The notes under the pieces: model-generated
What the model was told of the DNA's origin: nothing
The model's input: only the letters and a program-made list of their open reading frames with translations
The model's database searches: none
Shown here: one piece after another, positions 24,291 to 35,897 of the stretch
How positions within the stretch are numbered: position 1 is the first letter of the stretch
Layout: every line of letters begins with the position of its first letter
Source of the DNA: Aegilops tauschii subsp. strangulata
Lineage: Eukaryota > Streptophyta > Magnoliopsida > Poales > Poaceae
Reading direction: 5' to 3'
Assembly: GCF_002575655.3 (NCBI RefSeq)
Contig: NC_053038.3
Location: 141,810,885-141,874,884, forward strand
DNA length: 64,000 bases
Translations under genes and position numbers: made by a program

Positions 24291-25028
24291 ATGGCGGATG
24301 CAAGGATCAAGTTCACGCAACCGGATGAAGACACACCTTTTGGACGCCACTTGAAGGAAGTCACTAGGTACCTAAACATCGGAATACCAAGCTTCACCGG
24401 GACTTACAACGCCACTTTATCAGAAGAGGAGCGCTGGATGATTCAAGTTCAAGTTCTAGGAAGGACATTCACGCCAGTCATTGAGCCCATAGAGTTTTCC
24501 TTTGATGCACCAACCTGGAGTCTAGGAAAGAGTATGGCAGCCCACATCACCATGGGACGCATTGGAGAAGTTTACCTCCAGGATCTCAAAGATACTATCT
24601 ACTAGATTTGTGGGCGCCGAGATGAGAAATGGGAGATGATCAGCACCAGGAAGGATAGATCAATTGCCGCTTTCATCCAGGAGTTAAACCAGCACATTAG
24701 ACGCCAGGAGAACCAGATGTGCGCAGGCATGACAGATTTGAAGAAGGTGATGACAAGAATCACGGAGCTGGAGGAAGAACTCAAGGCTACTCGCGAAGAT
24801 TATATGGAGGAAATCGTCGTACTAGTGGACAAGAATGACGACCTGATAAAGAAGCTAGGAGTTTTCATGGGAGACCCTGCGCCAGGAGGAGAAGATGACA
24901 GTTCCACTTGCCCGGAGAACTACATCATCATCAACGACACTGACTCGGACCCTGACGATAGCGATGATGACTATGTTGATGAAGCTGGAGCAGTTATCAT
25001 GGAGTCTTCGACCGATCAATTTTTTTAG
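24291..25028 (+). pseudogene. Extra open frame upstream of gag, interrupted by one stop
   Basis: Starts at ATG 24291 after the leader and is open for 104 codons to TAG 24603-24605, then continues in the same frame to 25028. Recognisable stretches: FTQPDEDTPFGRHLKE, IPSFTGTYNATLSEEERW, then after the stop a coiled-coil-like region (ITELEEELKATREDYMEEIV) and an acidic tail (DTDSDPDDSDDDYVDE). It has no gag, protease or envelope motif. Such additional frames before gag are known in some grass chromoviruses; the function is unknown. The single TAG probably replaced a glutamine codon. Confidence 0.7.
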
Positions 25029-25230
25029 TCGACCACCATATCAGTAGTAGTATTCCACCATGTATAGAGTATAGTCCAAGCACTTTTGTAATGATAGTTC
25101 TAGACCGATTGTATGCCCTTGTCTAATTTGATTGAGTGATATGTTTGTGTTTGTCTCATGTGCATATGGGTAGTGTTTTCCCCCTAGACCCCATTCTACT
25201 CTGTTTTCTCATCATTTCTAAACCCAGCAG

Positions 25231-25338
25231 ATGCCTCCGAGATGCGACAATGGATTTGCTTTCCCACGGGAGCTCACTCAGTTAATCCAGCAGCAGAATG
25301 CATTGATGCAGATACTAGTCCAGAATTAGAACCAGGGG

Positions 25339-25388
<50 letters not shown>

Positions 25389-28300
25389 CCCACCACCCCC
25401 ACCACCTGTTGATCACTTAGCCCGTTTTCTTAGGCTGAATCTGCCGGTGTTCTCCAGTAGCACCGAGCCGATTGTTGCAGATGATTGGCTCCGCAAGATT
25501 GAAAGGGAGTTGACTACTGCAGGATGCACAGATGCGGAGAAAGTGCGTTTTGCCGCACATCAGCTTGATGGACCCGCAACATCATGGTGGGAGAATTTCA
25601 TAGTCACTTACCCCATTGACACTGTGACATGGGACCAGTTCTAGCAAGCTTTTCGCACTGCCCATGTATCAGCAGGAGCTATGGCCATGAACAAGCGTGA
25701 GTTTCGCAACATACGCCAAGGAGGGCGCACTGTTGGCCAGTATGTGGATGACTTTAGTAAGCTAGCACGTTATGCCCCGGATGACGTCGCTACAGATGCA
25801 GCTAAGAAGGAGAAGTTTCTGGAAGGACTGAATGATGAGCTGAGCATGCAGTTGATGGTGGAAAATTTCAATAACTACCAGGAGTTGGTGGATAGAGCTC
25901 TCATGCTTGAAGGGAAACAGCAGCAGATTGACAGCCGCAAGAGGAAGCATGGACAAGGCAAGTATAATTCTGGAGCTCAGCAGAGACCCCGTTTCACCCC
26001 GAACTCGGGAGGACTTGTTCATAACCATGGAGGCCACACTCATAATGGAGAAGTTTGCACAATCATAGTGGCCCCAAGAATGGGAATGGCAATGGAGGAA
26101 GTAGCGGACAAAACCGTTCCAATCCGGCAACACCCGCCAAGAAAGATCTAAGCCACGTTACTTGCTACAAGTGTCAGAAGACCGGACATTACGCCAATGA
26201 ATATCCTGAAGCTAAGAATGGAAATGGCAATGGAAGCTCTGGGAAGAAGCCCAACCCTTTCAACAGGGGACAAGTGAACCACGTTAATGTGGAAGAGGTT
26301 GAAGATCAACCAGATGCAGTAATAGGTAAGTTTTTGGTTAAGTCATTTACTGCAGTTGTTCTTTTTGATACTGGTGCATCGCATTTATACATATCAAGGG
26401 GATTTGTGGATAAGTATAAACTCCCACCAAAGTTCTTAGTACACCTTTGTTAGTAAGCTCGCCAGGAGCAGAGATATGGCAAGCCAAGGATGTTTTCAGA
26501 TGCCATTGACCATAGGTAGGCATGTTTTCCCCTCAGATCTGATAATTTTGGAATCGCAAGGTTTGGATGTGATTCTGGGTATGGATTGGCTATCGATGTA
26601 TGGAGGAAACATCGATTGCACTAGTAAGACGATTTTGCTCACCACCCCAGAAGGAAGAAGGATCAAGTATGTATCCTGGCATGTGCCGAATATGACTCAA
26701 GTAAATTCCTTATCAGGAGTTGTACAGGAGGAAGTACCAGTGGTAAAGGATTTCCCGGATGTATTTCCAGAAGAGTTGCCAGGCATGCCACCGGATAGAG
26801 ACATTGAGTTTTTGATTGAGCTTTTGCCAGGCACGGGGCCAATATCTAAGAGACTGTACATAATGCCAGCAAAGGATTTGGAGGAAATTAAGAAGCAGAT
26901 TAAGGAGTTAGTGGATAAAGGTTATATCCGCCCAAGTTCATCACCTTGGGGATCCGCAGTACTTCTAGTGGAGAAGAAGGATGGATCATTGAGGGTGGTT
27001 GTTGATTATCGAGGATTGAATAAAGTGATGATCAAGAACAAGTACCCACTGCCGATGATCAATGATTTGTTTGACCAGCTGCAAGGAGCTAAAGTGTTTT
27101 CTAAGATTGATCTGCGATCAGGGTACCACCAACTGAAGATTTGAGAGCAGGATATACCTAAGACAGCTTTTACCACGAGGTACGGGCTATATGAGTATAC
27201 CGTTATGTCATTTGGCCTGACAAACGCACCTGCCTATTTTATGAACATGATGAACAAAGTTTTTATGGAATTTCTGGAGAACTTCGTCGTGGTGTTCATT
27301 GATGACATTCTGGTCTACTCGAAGAATGAAGAAGAACATAAAGAGCACTTGCGTTTGGTACTTGGGAAGCTCAGAGAACATCGGTTATACGCCAAGTTCA
27401 GCAAGTGTGAGTTTTGGTTGAAGGAAGTTGGATTTCTTGGACATGTTATATCCGGAGAAGTAATAGCGGTAGACCCCACCAAAGTTGTCACTGTGACAAA
27501 TTGGGAGTCACCCACGACAGTTGGAGAGATCCGGAGTTTCCTTGGACTCGCAGGATACTACCGGAGGTTCATTGAAAATTTCTCAAAGATTGCGAAGCCC
27601 ATGACGGAGTTGTTGAAGAAGGACACCAAATTCAAATGGATTGAGGAATGTGAGGCCAGTTTTCAGGAGTTGAAGAGACGCTTGGTTACATCACTAGTGT
27701 TGATTCTGCCAGATCAACGCAAGGATTACGAAGTGTATTGCGACGCTTCTCGTCGAGGACTTGGAGCCGTACTTATGCAGGAGGGAAGAGTTGTTTCATA
27801 TACCTCACGACAGCTTAAACCCCATGAGTTAAATTATGCTACGCATGATTTGGAGTTAGCAGCCGTAGTGCATGCGTTGAAGACATGGAGACATTTTCTC
27901 ATCGGAAACCATTGTGAGGTATACACAGATCACAAGAGTTTGAAGTATATCTTCACGCAGAAGGAGTTGAATCTCAGGCAGAGGAGATGGTTAAAACTCA
28001 TTAAGGATTATGATATGAAGTTGCATTATCATCCCGGAAAGGCTAACGTAGTAGCCGATGCGTTGAGCCGCAAGAGTCATGTCAATACACTCATGACCGG
28101 AGAATTACCCAAGGAGTTGGCAGAAGACCTTTGCGAGCTATGTTTGGAGATAGTTCCGAGAGGTTATGTAGCGGCTTTGGAGATTCAATCTACTTTGATG
28201 GATAAGATCAGAGAAGCTCAGAAAATGGACAAGGAGATTGCCGAGATAAAGGAAAGAATGAGCAAAGGAAAAGTTAAAGGATTTCGTGAGGATGAGCACG

Positions 28301-29658
28301 ATACCTTATGGTTTGAGGACCGCGTATATGTGCCGAATGATCAGGAGATCAGGAAGTTGATTCTGCAAGAGGCCCATGATTCGCCATATTCGATCCACCT
28401 AGGAAATACCAAGATGTATCTGGATTTGAAGGATAGTTTCTGGTGGACCGGAATGAAGAAGGATATTGCGGAGTATGTAGTAGTTTGTGATGTATGTCAG
28501 AGAGTGAAGGCAGAGCATCAGAAGCCAGCAGGATTGCTACAACCATTGCCGATACCCGAATGGAAGTGGGATAAGCTAGGCATGGACTTTATCATGGGAT
28601 TACCCAAAACTCGTTCAGGCTATGACTCGATATGGGTTGTAGTCGATTGTTTGACGAAAGTAGCTCATTTCATCCCAGTGAAGACCACTTACACCAGTGC
28701 TAAATTGGCAAAGATATACATGACCAGGATCGTATGTCTACTTGGAGTTCCGAGGACCATTGTATAAGATAGAGGAACCCAGTTTACTTCAAAGTTTTGG
28801 AATTAGTTGCATGAAACTTTGGGAACCAGGTTAGAGTTCAGTACAGCTTTTCACCCGCAGACAGATGGACAGACTGAGAGAGTCAATCAGATTCTGGAGG
28901 ACATGTTGAGAGCTCGTGCACTAGATTATGGATCTAGTTGGGACGATAATTTGCCGTATGCAGAGTTGTGTTGTAACAACAGTTATCAAGCCAGTTTGAA
29001 GATGACCCCTTTCGAAACACTGTACGGAAGGAGGTGCAGAACACCGTTGTTGTGGGACGAAGTTGGAGACCGACAGTTGTTTGGACCAGATTTGATTAAA
29101 GAGTCTGAAGAGAAGGTTAAGCTGATACGCGATAGACTCAAGGTAGCCTAGTCCAGGCAGAAGAGTTATGCGGATTCTAAACCAAGGAGACAGTTTACGA
29201 AGTTGGAGACAGAGTGTATCTTCGTGTATCCCCACTTCGAGGAGTGAAGCGCTTTGGAGTTAAGGGAAAAATTAGCACCACGTTTTGTGGGACCATACAA
29301 AGTTTTCGAACGTATGGGAGAAGTTGCTTACAAGTTGGAATTACTGGAAGGATTTTCAGGAGTTCACGATGTGTTCCACGTATCTCAGTTGAAGAAGTGC
29401 CATGCAGAGATGGCTGATATCCCACTAAGAGATACAATGCCACTGGAAGCGATACAGTTGGATAGCGATTTGACCTACGAGGAAAAGCCAGTTAAGATTC
29501 TTGATTTTGCCAGCCGTGTCACACGCAACAAAGTAATCAAGTTTTGCAAAGTTCAGTTGAGTCACCATACTGAAGATGAAGCCACCCGGGAACGAGAGGA
29601 AGACCTACGGAAGGATCACTCTCACCTATTTTCTAGCCAACCCAAATCTCGAGGGTGA
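25231..29658 (+). pseudogene. Tekay-like gag-pol polyprotein, multiply disabled
   Basis: Gag starts at ATG 25231, with a 17-asparagine run from (AAC)17 at 25339-25389. A zinc knuckle begins at 26163, but its last cysteine is TAT (tyrosine) at 26202-26204. Protease: DTGASHLYI (about 26369). Reverse transcriptase: FIDDILVYS (about 27295). RNase [14 protein letters not shown] (27739). Integrase: zinc-binding region near 28374-28500 and catalytic core with MDFIMGLP at 28582. A chromodomain-like end lies at about 29480-29650. Stops in the main frame: TAG 25327, TAG 25642, TGA 27142, TAA 28765, TAG 28804, TAG 29149. Frame shifts fall near 26040, 26450, 29190 and 29267. All domains are recognisable, but no intact product is possible. 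Confidence 0.88.
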
Positions 29659-29681
29659 GATTCATCTTAAGGGGGTAGGTT

Positions 29682-32415
29682 TGTAACATCCCAAATTTTC
29701 AATTTGGAATGTTATACACTAGATCATCATTGCATATCATATTTTATTTGCATTTCTGTTTGATCCTAGAAATTCTATGCAACTCAAGGACCCGCGGAGA
29801 GAGTTGGGGATTTCGTTATTTTCATATTTGAGTTTTCTCAAATTTTGAAAAGAGGATCGTTTGATTTTAATTATTTTCTCTTCAAATATTTCTTTTATGA
29901 AAATATAACAGAGAGGATAAAATGACTTCCTCGAAATAAATAAATATCGGAGATTTAATATTAAAATCAAATAATATTTTTATTCGGAGTTTTATCGCTA
30001 TTTTATTTGAATTAGGAAAAATATGTGTTTTTCAAAATTGCATTTCAGGCCCAAATAAATGTTCACCTTGTCCGGCCTATTTTTAGAGGACCGGGAACAT
30101 TTATTTCAGGATTTTTGGAGTCCGTTTAGTATTTCTTTTCTTTATTTTTCTGCACGTCAGAATTATTATAAAAAAACGCCAACCGACTTAACGGACCGTG
30201 TCCGACCCGGACACTGCGCCCGGCCGGCCTTTAAGAGCCGGGAGGCCCGAGCCGCAGCCCCAGCCCAGCCCCCCGAAACCCTAGCGCCGCCACCCACCGC
30301 CGCCGCCGCCACCCGCCGCCGCCGCCGCAAGCCGCCGCTACCGCAAGTCGCCGCCGCGAGTCGCCGCCGCCGCCGCGAGACGCCGCCGAGTCCCGACGCC
30401 GCCGCCGCCCCTCGGAGCCCCGCCACCGCCCGTCGCCGCCGCCGGCCATCGCCGGAGTTGCCGCCGCCCCACCGCCCGCCGACCCCGTTCCGAGGTAGCC
30501 GCCCGATCCGCCGCCGGTTTCGCCGAAAAAACTGTTCGTTTTTTAAAACCTAGATTTGTTTTTTTAGATTAGATCGGTTCGGTTTTTTTCGGTTTAGTTA
30601 TTTAGCGAATGCCCGTTCGTACGTTCGTTTTAATGAACGGTTTTCACCGTTTAGCCGCAGATAGCGAACGTTCGTTCATTAGCCTGTTCCTCAGTTTTTC
30701 TTTTTCTCGGATTTTCCGCGATTATTTTCGATCGTGATTTCTGATCCGATTTTTGTTTTAGTTTGAATTTTCGCTCGTTTATCGGAATCAGGCGATTCAA
30801 GCGCCTAGAGTTTCGTCTCGAAGCCTTTTTCTGTTTAACCAACTTGAACAAGATTTTGCTACTGTAAAATTTGACTGTAGTCCACATTAGTAAACGAAGC
30901 TTTTTTCGCCGTTTGAGTTTTGTTGCTTTGTTTGATTTGATTCTTTTTGCAAACCGGAGTTCTTAAGTTGAAATTTCTGGTTAGATCTCTTATTTGAGTT
31001 TTACCCATGCCCTTGCTTGATTGCTTATTGTATGCTTGTTTGTTTGCGATAGAGTACCCGGAGTGTGAAGCGTGCTACTACGAGTCTCTAGGTTTCGCGG
31101 ATCATCAGCAAGGCAAGTAACACTTTGATCATACCTCTTTCATACCCAGTTTTATTGCATTAGATCAATCCTCAAACAATTGCATGGTTAGGATCTGATT
31201 AAATTGTGGGTTTGGGAAGTAGATGAGGTAGTACCTATTCACCTGTTTATTATCAAACCTATGGGAGTTACTTCTACATTGCTTATACTGCTATGCTATG
31301 CTCGTAGATATGGATTGGGTTTGAGTGTATCCATGACAGATGTGAGTTGTTAATTAATGGTTAACTTAAGGTGGCAACTTTAATACACATCTGGGTGGAT
31401 TGAGGCACCTGGGGAATTCCAGTGATTGCCTGTATTTTTGGAAATCCTGGGGCACCGTGTGATTCTCCTATGGACTGCCACCCAGGCTCAAAGGTATCAT
31501 AAGATTATTCGTGCTAGAGACTTCCGTGTGCAACCACATGCCAATATGGGCTCTGGCATAGTTGAGTAAGTTGTGGGAAACTTTTCCATGATGGGCTAGC
31601 AGATGTAGGGGATTGTAGGTGTACATGCCTATCTATCGGTTAAAGGGACCTCTTCGGAAAGACTGTGTCTTGGTCATCCGTTTCTCAAACATCATGTAGT
31701 GCGAGAAATCCAACGGAGGAGATCGAGTCTTGTGGGGAATAGTGCACAAACCTCTGCAGAGTGTACAAACTAATCATGGGTAGCCGTGTCCTCGGTTATG
31801 GATGTTTTGAGTATCTAGTTTCTGGATTATCATGTGGATCTCATCACTCTATTACAAGATTAATTTGAATGGGTTATTAATTACTTTTTAATTGAGATTG
31901 AGATGGGGTTTACCATTCTTAATGTTTTCAACCAACTTTGTAGTTAAATAAAATTTTATTCCTTTGTTGTAGGAAAAAAATGGCTTTTCACAAAACATAT
32001 TAACCATACAGCCTCCACCAGCCATATATGCATATAGTGATAGCTTTATTCTGTTCATTACTCTCTTGTGTTACATTGCCAGCATACTCCATGTGCTGAC
32101 CTGTTTTCGGGCTGCAACGTATCATGTTGCAGACTTTTCAGACGACGAGTGAGGAGCCTTAGGTCGTGGTCTTTCACTCAGTGATGCCGTTGGAGTTGAT
32201 GGACTCACTTTATCTTCCAAGCCTTCCGCTGTTATCGTATTAGATGGCCTTAAGCCATATTTATTGTAATAAGTTCTCTTTTGAGACATTCGATGTAATA
32301 AGTGTGTGACTGCTACTCTGTTATAAATCCTTCAGGTACTGTGCGTGTCAGCATTACCGATCCAGAAATGACACTGATGCACAGAAATGAGGCTGTTTGA
32401 GGTCTGGTCGCTACA
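29682..32415 (+). repeat. 3' LTR of Tekay-like element
   Basis: Begins TGTAACATCCCAAATTTTCA after a purine tract and ends TCTGGTCGCTACA. Carries an additional 19-20 bp (agatgaggtagtacctatt) near 31220 compared with the 5' LTR. The GC-rich segment is at 30282-30490. Confidence 0.9.
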
Positions 32416-33338
32416 CGAAGCGTCCGGGTGCGTCATTAAGTCGCCGGAGTTGGTTTCTCGGGCACTGAGCCTCTTAACAATGGCATGCGAACGGACGACA
32501 TGAATGCGGGCAGCTGGCGCCGGCTGGAAACGTACCGCGTGACGGCGCGAGGAATGAGGGTTTTTGGTGTGGCATGGTAGTCAGATGCGGTCGTGGCAAC
32601 GTTGGAGATGCCCTTTGCTCACATGCGATCCCCACATGTCATTGAAAAAGCAAGGCGACCCACCATGGTCTCAGGTCCTGGGGATGCAGTTGGCCGCGCT
32701 ACACCACTCCGCGGACGCGTCGCGGCGCGCGTGCACTTCGGCGCCCCGTGCATCCTCAACAAGCCATGTGTTGATCTGTTGGTCGTGCCATAGCGCTAAT
32801 GCCACCCTCGTCACATTGAAGCCGACGGTGTCCAGCAAAGATGAGCGTGTCGCTCACCGCGGTCGCCGTGTCCAGAGGCGGTGCTGGAGCTTCGCCATGT
32901 TGCTGGGCCCCACAACCCACATGAATGGTTGCCGGTGGCGAGGAGGTCGTGGGCCAGCTCCTTCATTGGACAAGTCTGCGCCACGTCGTCCCAACAGGTG
33001 TGCCCACATGTCGGTTTCCCTATTTTCCCAGCCAAATTCGAGCGTCAGTGCTCCGCGTTGCGCATTGGGCGCAGAACAGGTGGTTTTAGTGCCCTGGTTC
33101 AAATGTGGTACAGTACCAAGTTGTTACCCTATCCCCAAGTGTGGTGGTTTTGGGTATGGTACCACCCTTTTCCTTTTCAAGTAGTGAAGCATAACACTTG
33201 ATTAAGCAGCCGGATGGTGTGCTAAATGTAGGTGTCCAACTATTTGTAGGAACAATTGAGGTGTGCCCGGTCCGTGCCCGCATTTAGGGGTCCAACTTAC
33301 TGTGTTCCGGCAGTAGTAACTATACTAGTCCCTGCGTA
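32416..33338. other. Host flank right of Tekay element
   Basis: GC-rich for 700 bp (32416-33110) with several short overlapping open frames on both strands, none convincing. In minus-strand order this would be sequence upstream of the transposase remnant, split from it by the Tekay insertion. No promoter elements are claimed. Confidence 0.3.
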
Positions 33339-33802
33339 CTCCCTCTGTTTTTATTTACTCCGCATTTTAGCTTCGCTCAAAGTCAAACTTTGTAAACTTT
33401 GACAAAGTTTATAGATAGAAATAATAACATATACAATAACAAATCAATACCACTAGATTCATTACTGAATATACTTTCACATCATATAGATTTGCTATTG
33501 TAAATGTTCATATTTCTACTCTTATAAAAAAGCAGAGTTGGTGATGATGGTGTGCCTGCCATCCTACAATATAGGCTGTCCGATCTATATCTAACGCATA
33601 GGAAGGAAACTATGACAATTTACCTGCACTCCTCTCCACATTTGCAGATAATGCCTTCCCTCGTTCATCCTTTTCGCCCACAAGATCTTGATGTTCCGTG
33701 CAATGCACGGGCATCTTGCTAGTTTTCTATAAATTTGGTCAAATTTTATGAAGTTTGCCTTCAGTCAAACCTAATATGCAGAGTAAATAAAAACAGAGGG
33801 AG
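33339..33802 (+). mobile_element. Stowaway MITE carrying a nested Helitron-like insert
   Basis: Terminal inverted repeats CTCCCTCTGTTTTTATTTAC (33339) and its complement ending at 33802, flanked by TA on both sides (33337-33338 and 33803-33804). The interior has the AT-rich 'tcaaactttgtaaactttga' typical of the family. Removing the insert at 33515-33722 leaves about 256 bp, a usual Stowaway length. Confidence 0.88.
33515..33722 (+). mobile_element. Short Helitron-like element, copy 1 (about 208 bp)
   Basis: Starts TCTACTCTTATAAAAA and ends with a hairpin CCGTGC-AAT-GCACGG followed by GCATCTTG and CTAG. TC at the 5' end and hairpin plus CTRR at the 3' end are the hallmarks of Helitrons, which make no target duplication. 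The Stowaway host sequence is uninterrupted across the join except for this insert. A second copy is at 40208-40448. Non-coding, so non-autonomous. Confidence 0.65.
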
Positions 33803-33804
33803 TA

Positions 33805-34786
33805 TCTTACTCCATGACCAAGACGGAAGGGAAAACGAGACAACTTATTGTTTATTTGAGCCGTTCAAGTATAATAATATGGCGTTGCTTATTTCTCATT
33901 CCTCTCCAACCCTCTTCTCCATCGATCATGCTGCCCTCCGGTCGAGTCCATCCTCCCGCATGCCTCATTTGAACATTCCGCCGAGTATCATTCGCATGTG
34001 GGCCTAGACCATGCTTGTATTTCCAATGTTGTAATTTGTCCGACATACATACAAACAAACGGTTCATTTAAAGTTTCAGTTTGCCTCCACTACGTGTCGC
34101 TTCCCGTCTTAGTTTTGACATCCCATTCGGTTCATGCCCCGACACATCTTGACGAGATCGATTGATGTTGAGAGATCAATTGTGTGTCGTGCAAGGAGAT
34201 AAAGGTTTGGTATGTTTCTATGATAGAAATGACCCACGCGGGTGGGGGGTCTGTGGGGATTAGAGGGAGTATATAGTACGTTCATAAGTGAAACGAACGT
34301 ATTGTACCCACCCTAGTCCTCTTTCAATCGATATTCGGGCCCCGAGATGAAATCGAGAGAGAACGAGTGGGTGCATGTCTGATACCGGTGATCATAGCAT
34401 CCACAAATCATATATAAAGGGTATTCAATGTCTGTTTCACTTTTGAACGTACAATATACTCCCATCGATCCTTTCTAGTTTACATATAAGTTTTATGTGT
34501 AGTCAAAGTAGCTCTACTTTGATCAAACTTACAGAAAAAAGTATCAACATTCAATAACGCCCAATCAATATTGTTAGATTCGTACATACTCCTAGATTTG
34601 TATTCAAACAGAGATGGTTTCCAATTTGTTTTCAACCACGTGAATGTGCTTGTTCTCGCGCATGATCTTCCTACTAGGATTTCACCACGTATAGCCAGTC
34701 CAATACTAACTTTTTTAAGCTCCCTATCCAATAGTACTAGTGGAGTACTGGCAACATCTGTAGTAGAGTATGCAGTGCTCATAGTA
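33805..34786. other. Intergenic, with a one-ended Stowaway-like fragment at about 34459-34605
   Basis: 34459 onward reads 'ctcccatcgatcctttctag' and 'aaagtagctctactttgatc', resembling the left half of a Stowaway, without a matching right terminus. The rest shows no gene. Confidence 0.35.
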
Positions 34787-35373
34787 TTCCCTCCTTCCAT
34801 TTATATAGGGCCTAAGAGCAAGTCTAATAAGGCTTAGTCAGCAGGCTATAAGACTTTCCATGTCATTAAAATCCTACTTGGAGGAGTGAGAAGAGAGGAG
34901 AGAGAGTGAAGCGGGCACTTATTCTACAGCCCGGCTATAACACATAGATCAAGAAAAAATAGTATGCATGGAACTCTCTTCCAGTCATATACCTTGCTCA
35001 TGCAAATATTAAAGACTAAGAGCCAACCTAATAGCCATTCTAAGAGCCAACCTATTACTTAACCATGCAAAGATTAAATGCTTATATGAGTATTTTTTAT
35101 GATGGCTCTAAGTGAGGTGGCATCTCTTTATAGACAACAGTCGGCTACATTATTAACCATGCTCTAATGCATTTTTTCAAAACCGCCTTTAACTATCGAC
35201 AAGATTAATAATACATGAGATGTATAATGTGAAATTTATATCATTGGAAGCTCCTTTCACATACGAATTTGACTGTATGCTTTGTGTAAGTTGCATGTCA
35301 TATATTATTGCTCTAACATTTTGTCAAAGTTAGCCTCGAAAAATGCATTAGGCCCTGTATAGATGGAAGGAGG
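34787..35373 (+). mobile_element. Stowaway/mariner-type MITE with nested Tourist-like MITE
   Basis: Left end TTCCCTCCTTCCATTTATAT and right end TAGATGGAAGGAGG are inverted, with TA on both sides (34785-34786 and 35374-35375). The phrase 'agggcctaa' continues as 'tgcattttttc' only after the nested element is removed, confirming the order of insertion. The remaining host MITE is about 235 bp. Confidence 0.75.
34816..35164 (+). mobile_element. Tourist/Harbinger-like MITE nested in the Stowaway (349 bp)
   Basis: Begins GAGCAAGTCTAATAAGGC and ends GGCTACATTATTAACCATGCTC as an imperfect inverted repeat. It is flanked by TAA at 34813-34815 and 35165-35167, the three-base target duplication expected of Harbinger elements. 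AT-rich and non-coding. Confidence 0.75.
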
Positions 35374-35522
35374 TAGTAGTAGTGGGAGTGGATCCTCTGA
35401 CGTAGGTATCCCTCCCTTACCCTCCCTTTGGGTCACTTACTGGCGGGCCCCATGCTTGCTAGGCCCCGCATGTCAGTTACTCAACGGGTTTGGCCATGTC
35501 AGGGATCCTCATCCGTAGTATA

Positions 35523-35562
35523 CTCCCTCTGTTTTTATTTACTCCGCATAAAACGGAGGGAG
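35523..35562 (+). mobile_element. 40-bp Stowaway remnant, termini only
   Basis: CTCCCTCTGTTTTTATTTAC followed by GCATAAAACGGAGGGAG, with TA on each side. Only the two ends of the family seen at 33339 remain, so this is an extreme internal deletion. Confidence 0.7.
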
Positions 35563-35897
35563 TAGTAGTATAAATGACGCGGGCGGGGGAGGGGGAGGGA
35601 CGTCGGTTTGCTCTCAACTGCGGTCCCACAAGCGAGCGAAAACGCAAGACGAAGTGTGTTCCATTCGGTGAGCAACGTGGAGGGTCCATCGTGTCGGGGT
35701 GCAACGCGAACGCGACAAGAGCGATATACAGTCAAAACCAATTGACTGGTCGTCAACGGAACCACTATTCACACCAGAACCTTCGCTGCTCGGCCTACGC
35801 CAGCCACTGCCCCAAAACCACACCTCCTCTCCAGCCCATTCCCCCACCTTTCGATCCCCTAGCCCGCATCAAGTGTCCCCTAGTTCGCCGGAAAGCC

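Larger units (their letters stand above)
21451..32415 (+). mobile_element. Ty3/Gypsy chromovirus, Tekay-like, 10,965 bp
   Basis: Two long terminal repeats of 2,732 and 2,734 bp (TGTAAC...GCTACA) flank a 5.5-kb interior with a primer site, an extra upstream frame, gag-pol and a purine tract (aagggggtaggt before 29682). The polyprotein ends in a chromodomain-like segment, which places it in the chromoviruses; the layout suits Tekay. Flanking five bases are CCAAC on the left and CGAAG on the right, so the target duplication is not intact (three of five match). Coding is broken in at least nine places. The element lies 95 bp upstream of the transposase remnant's start codon. Confidence 0.9.
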
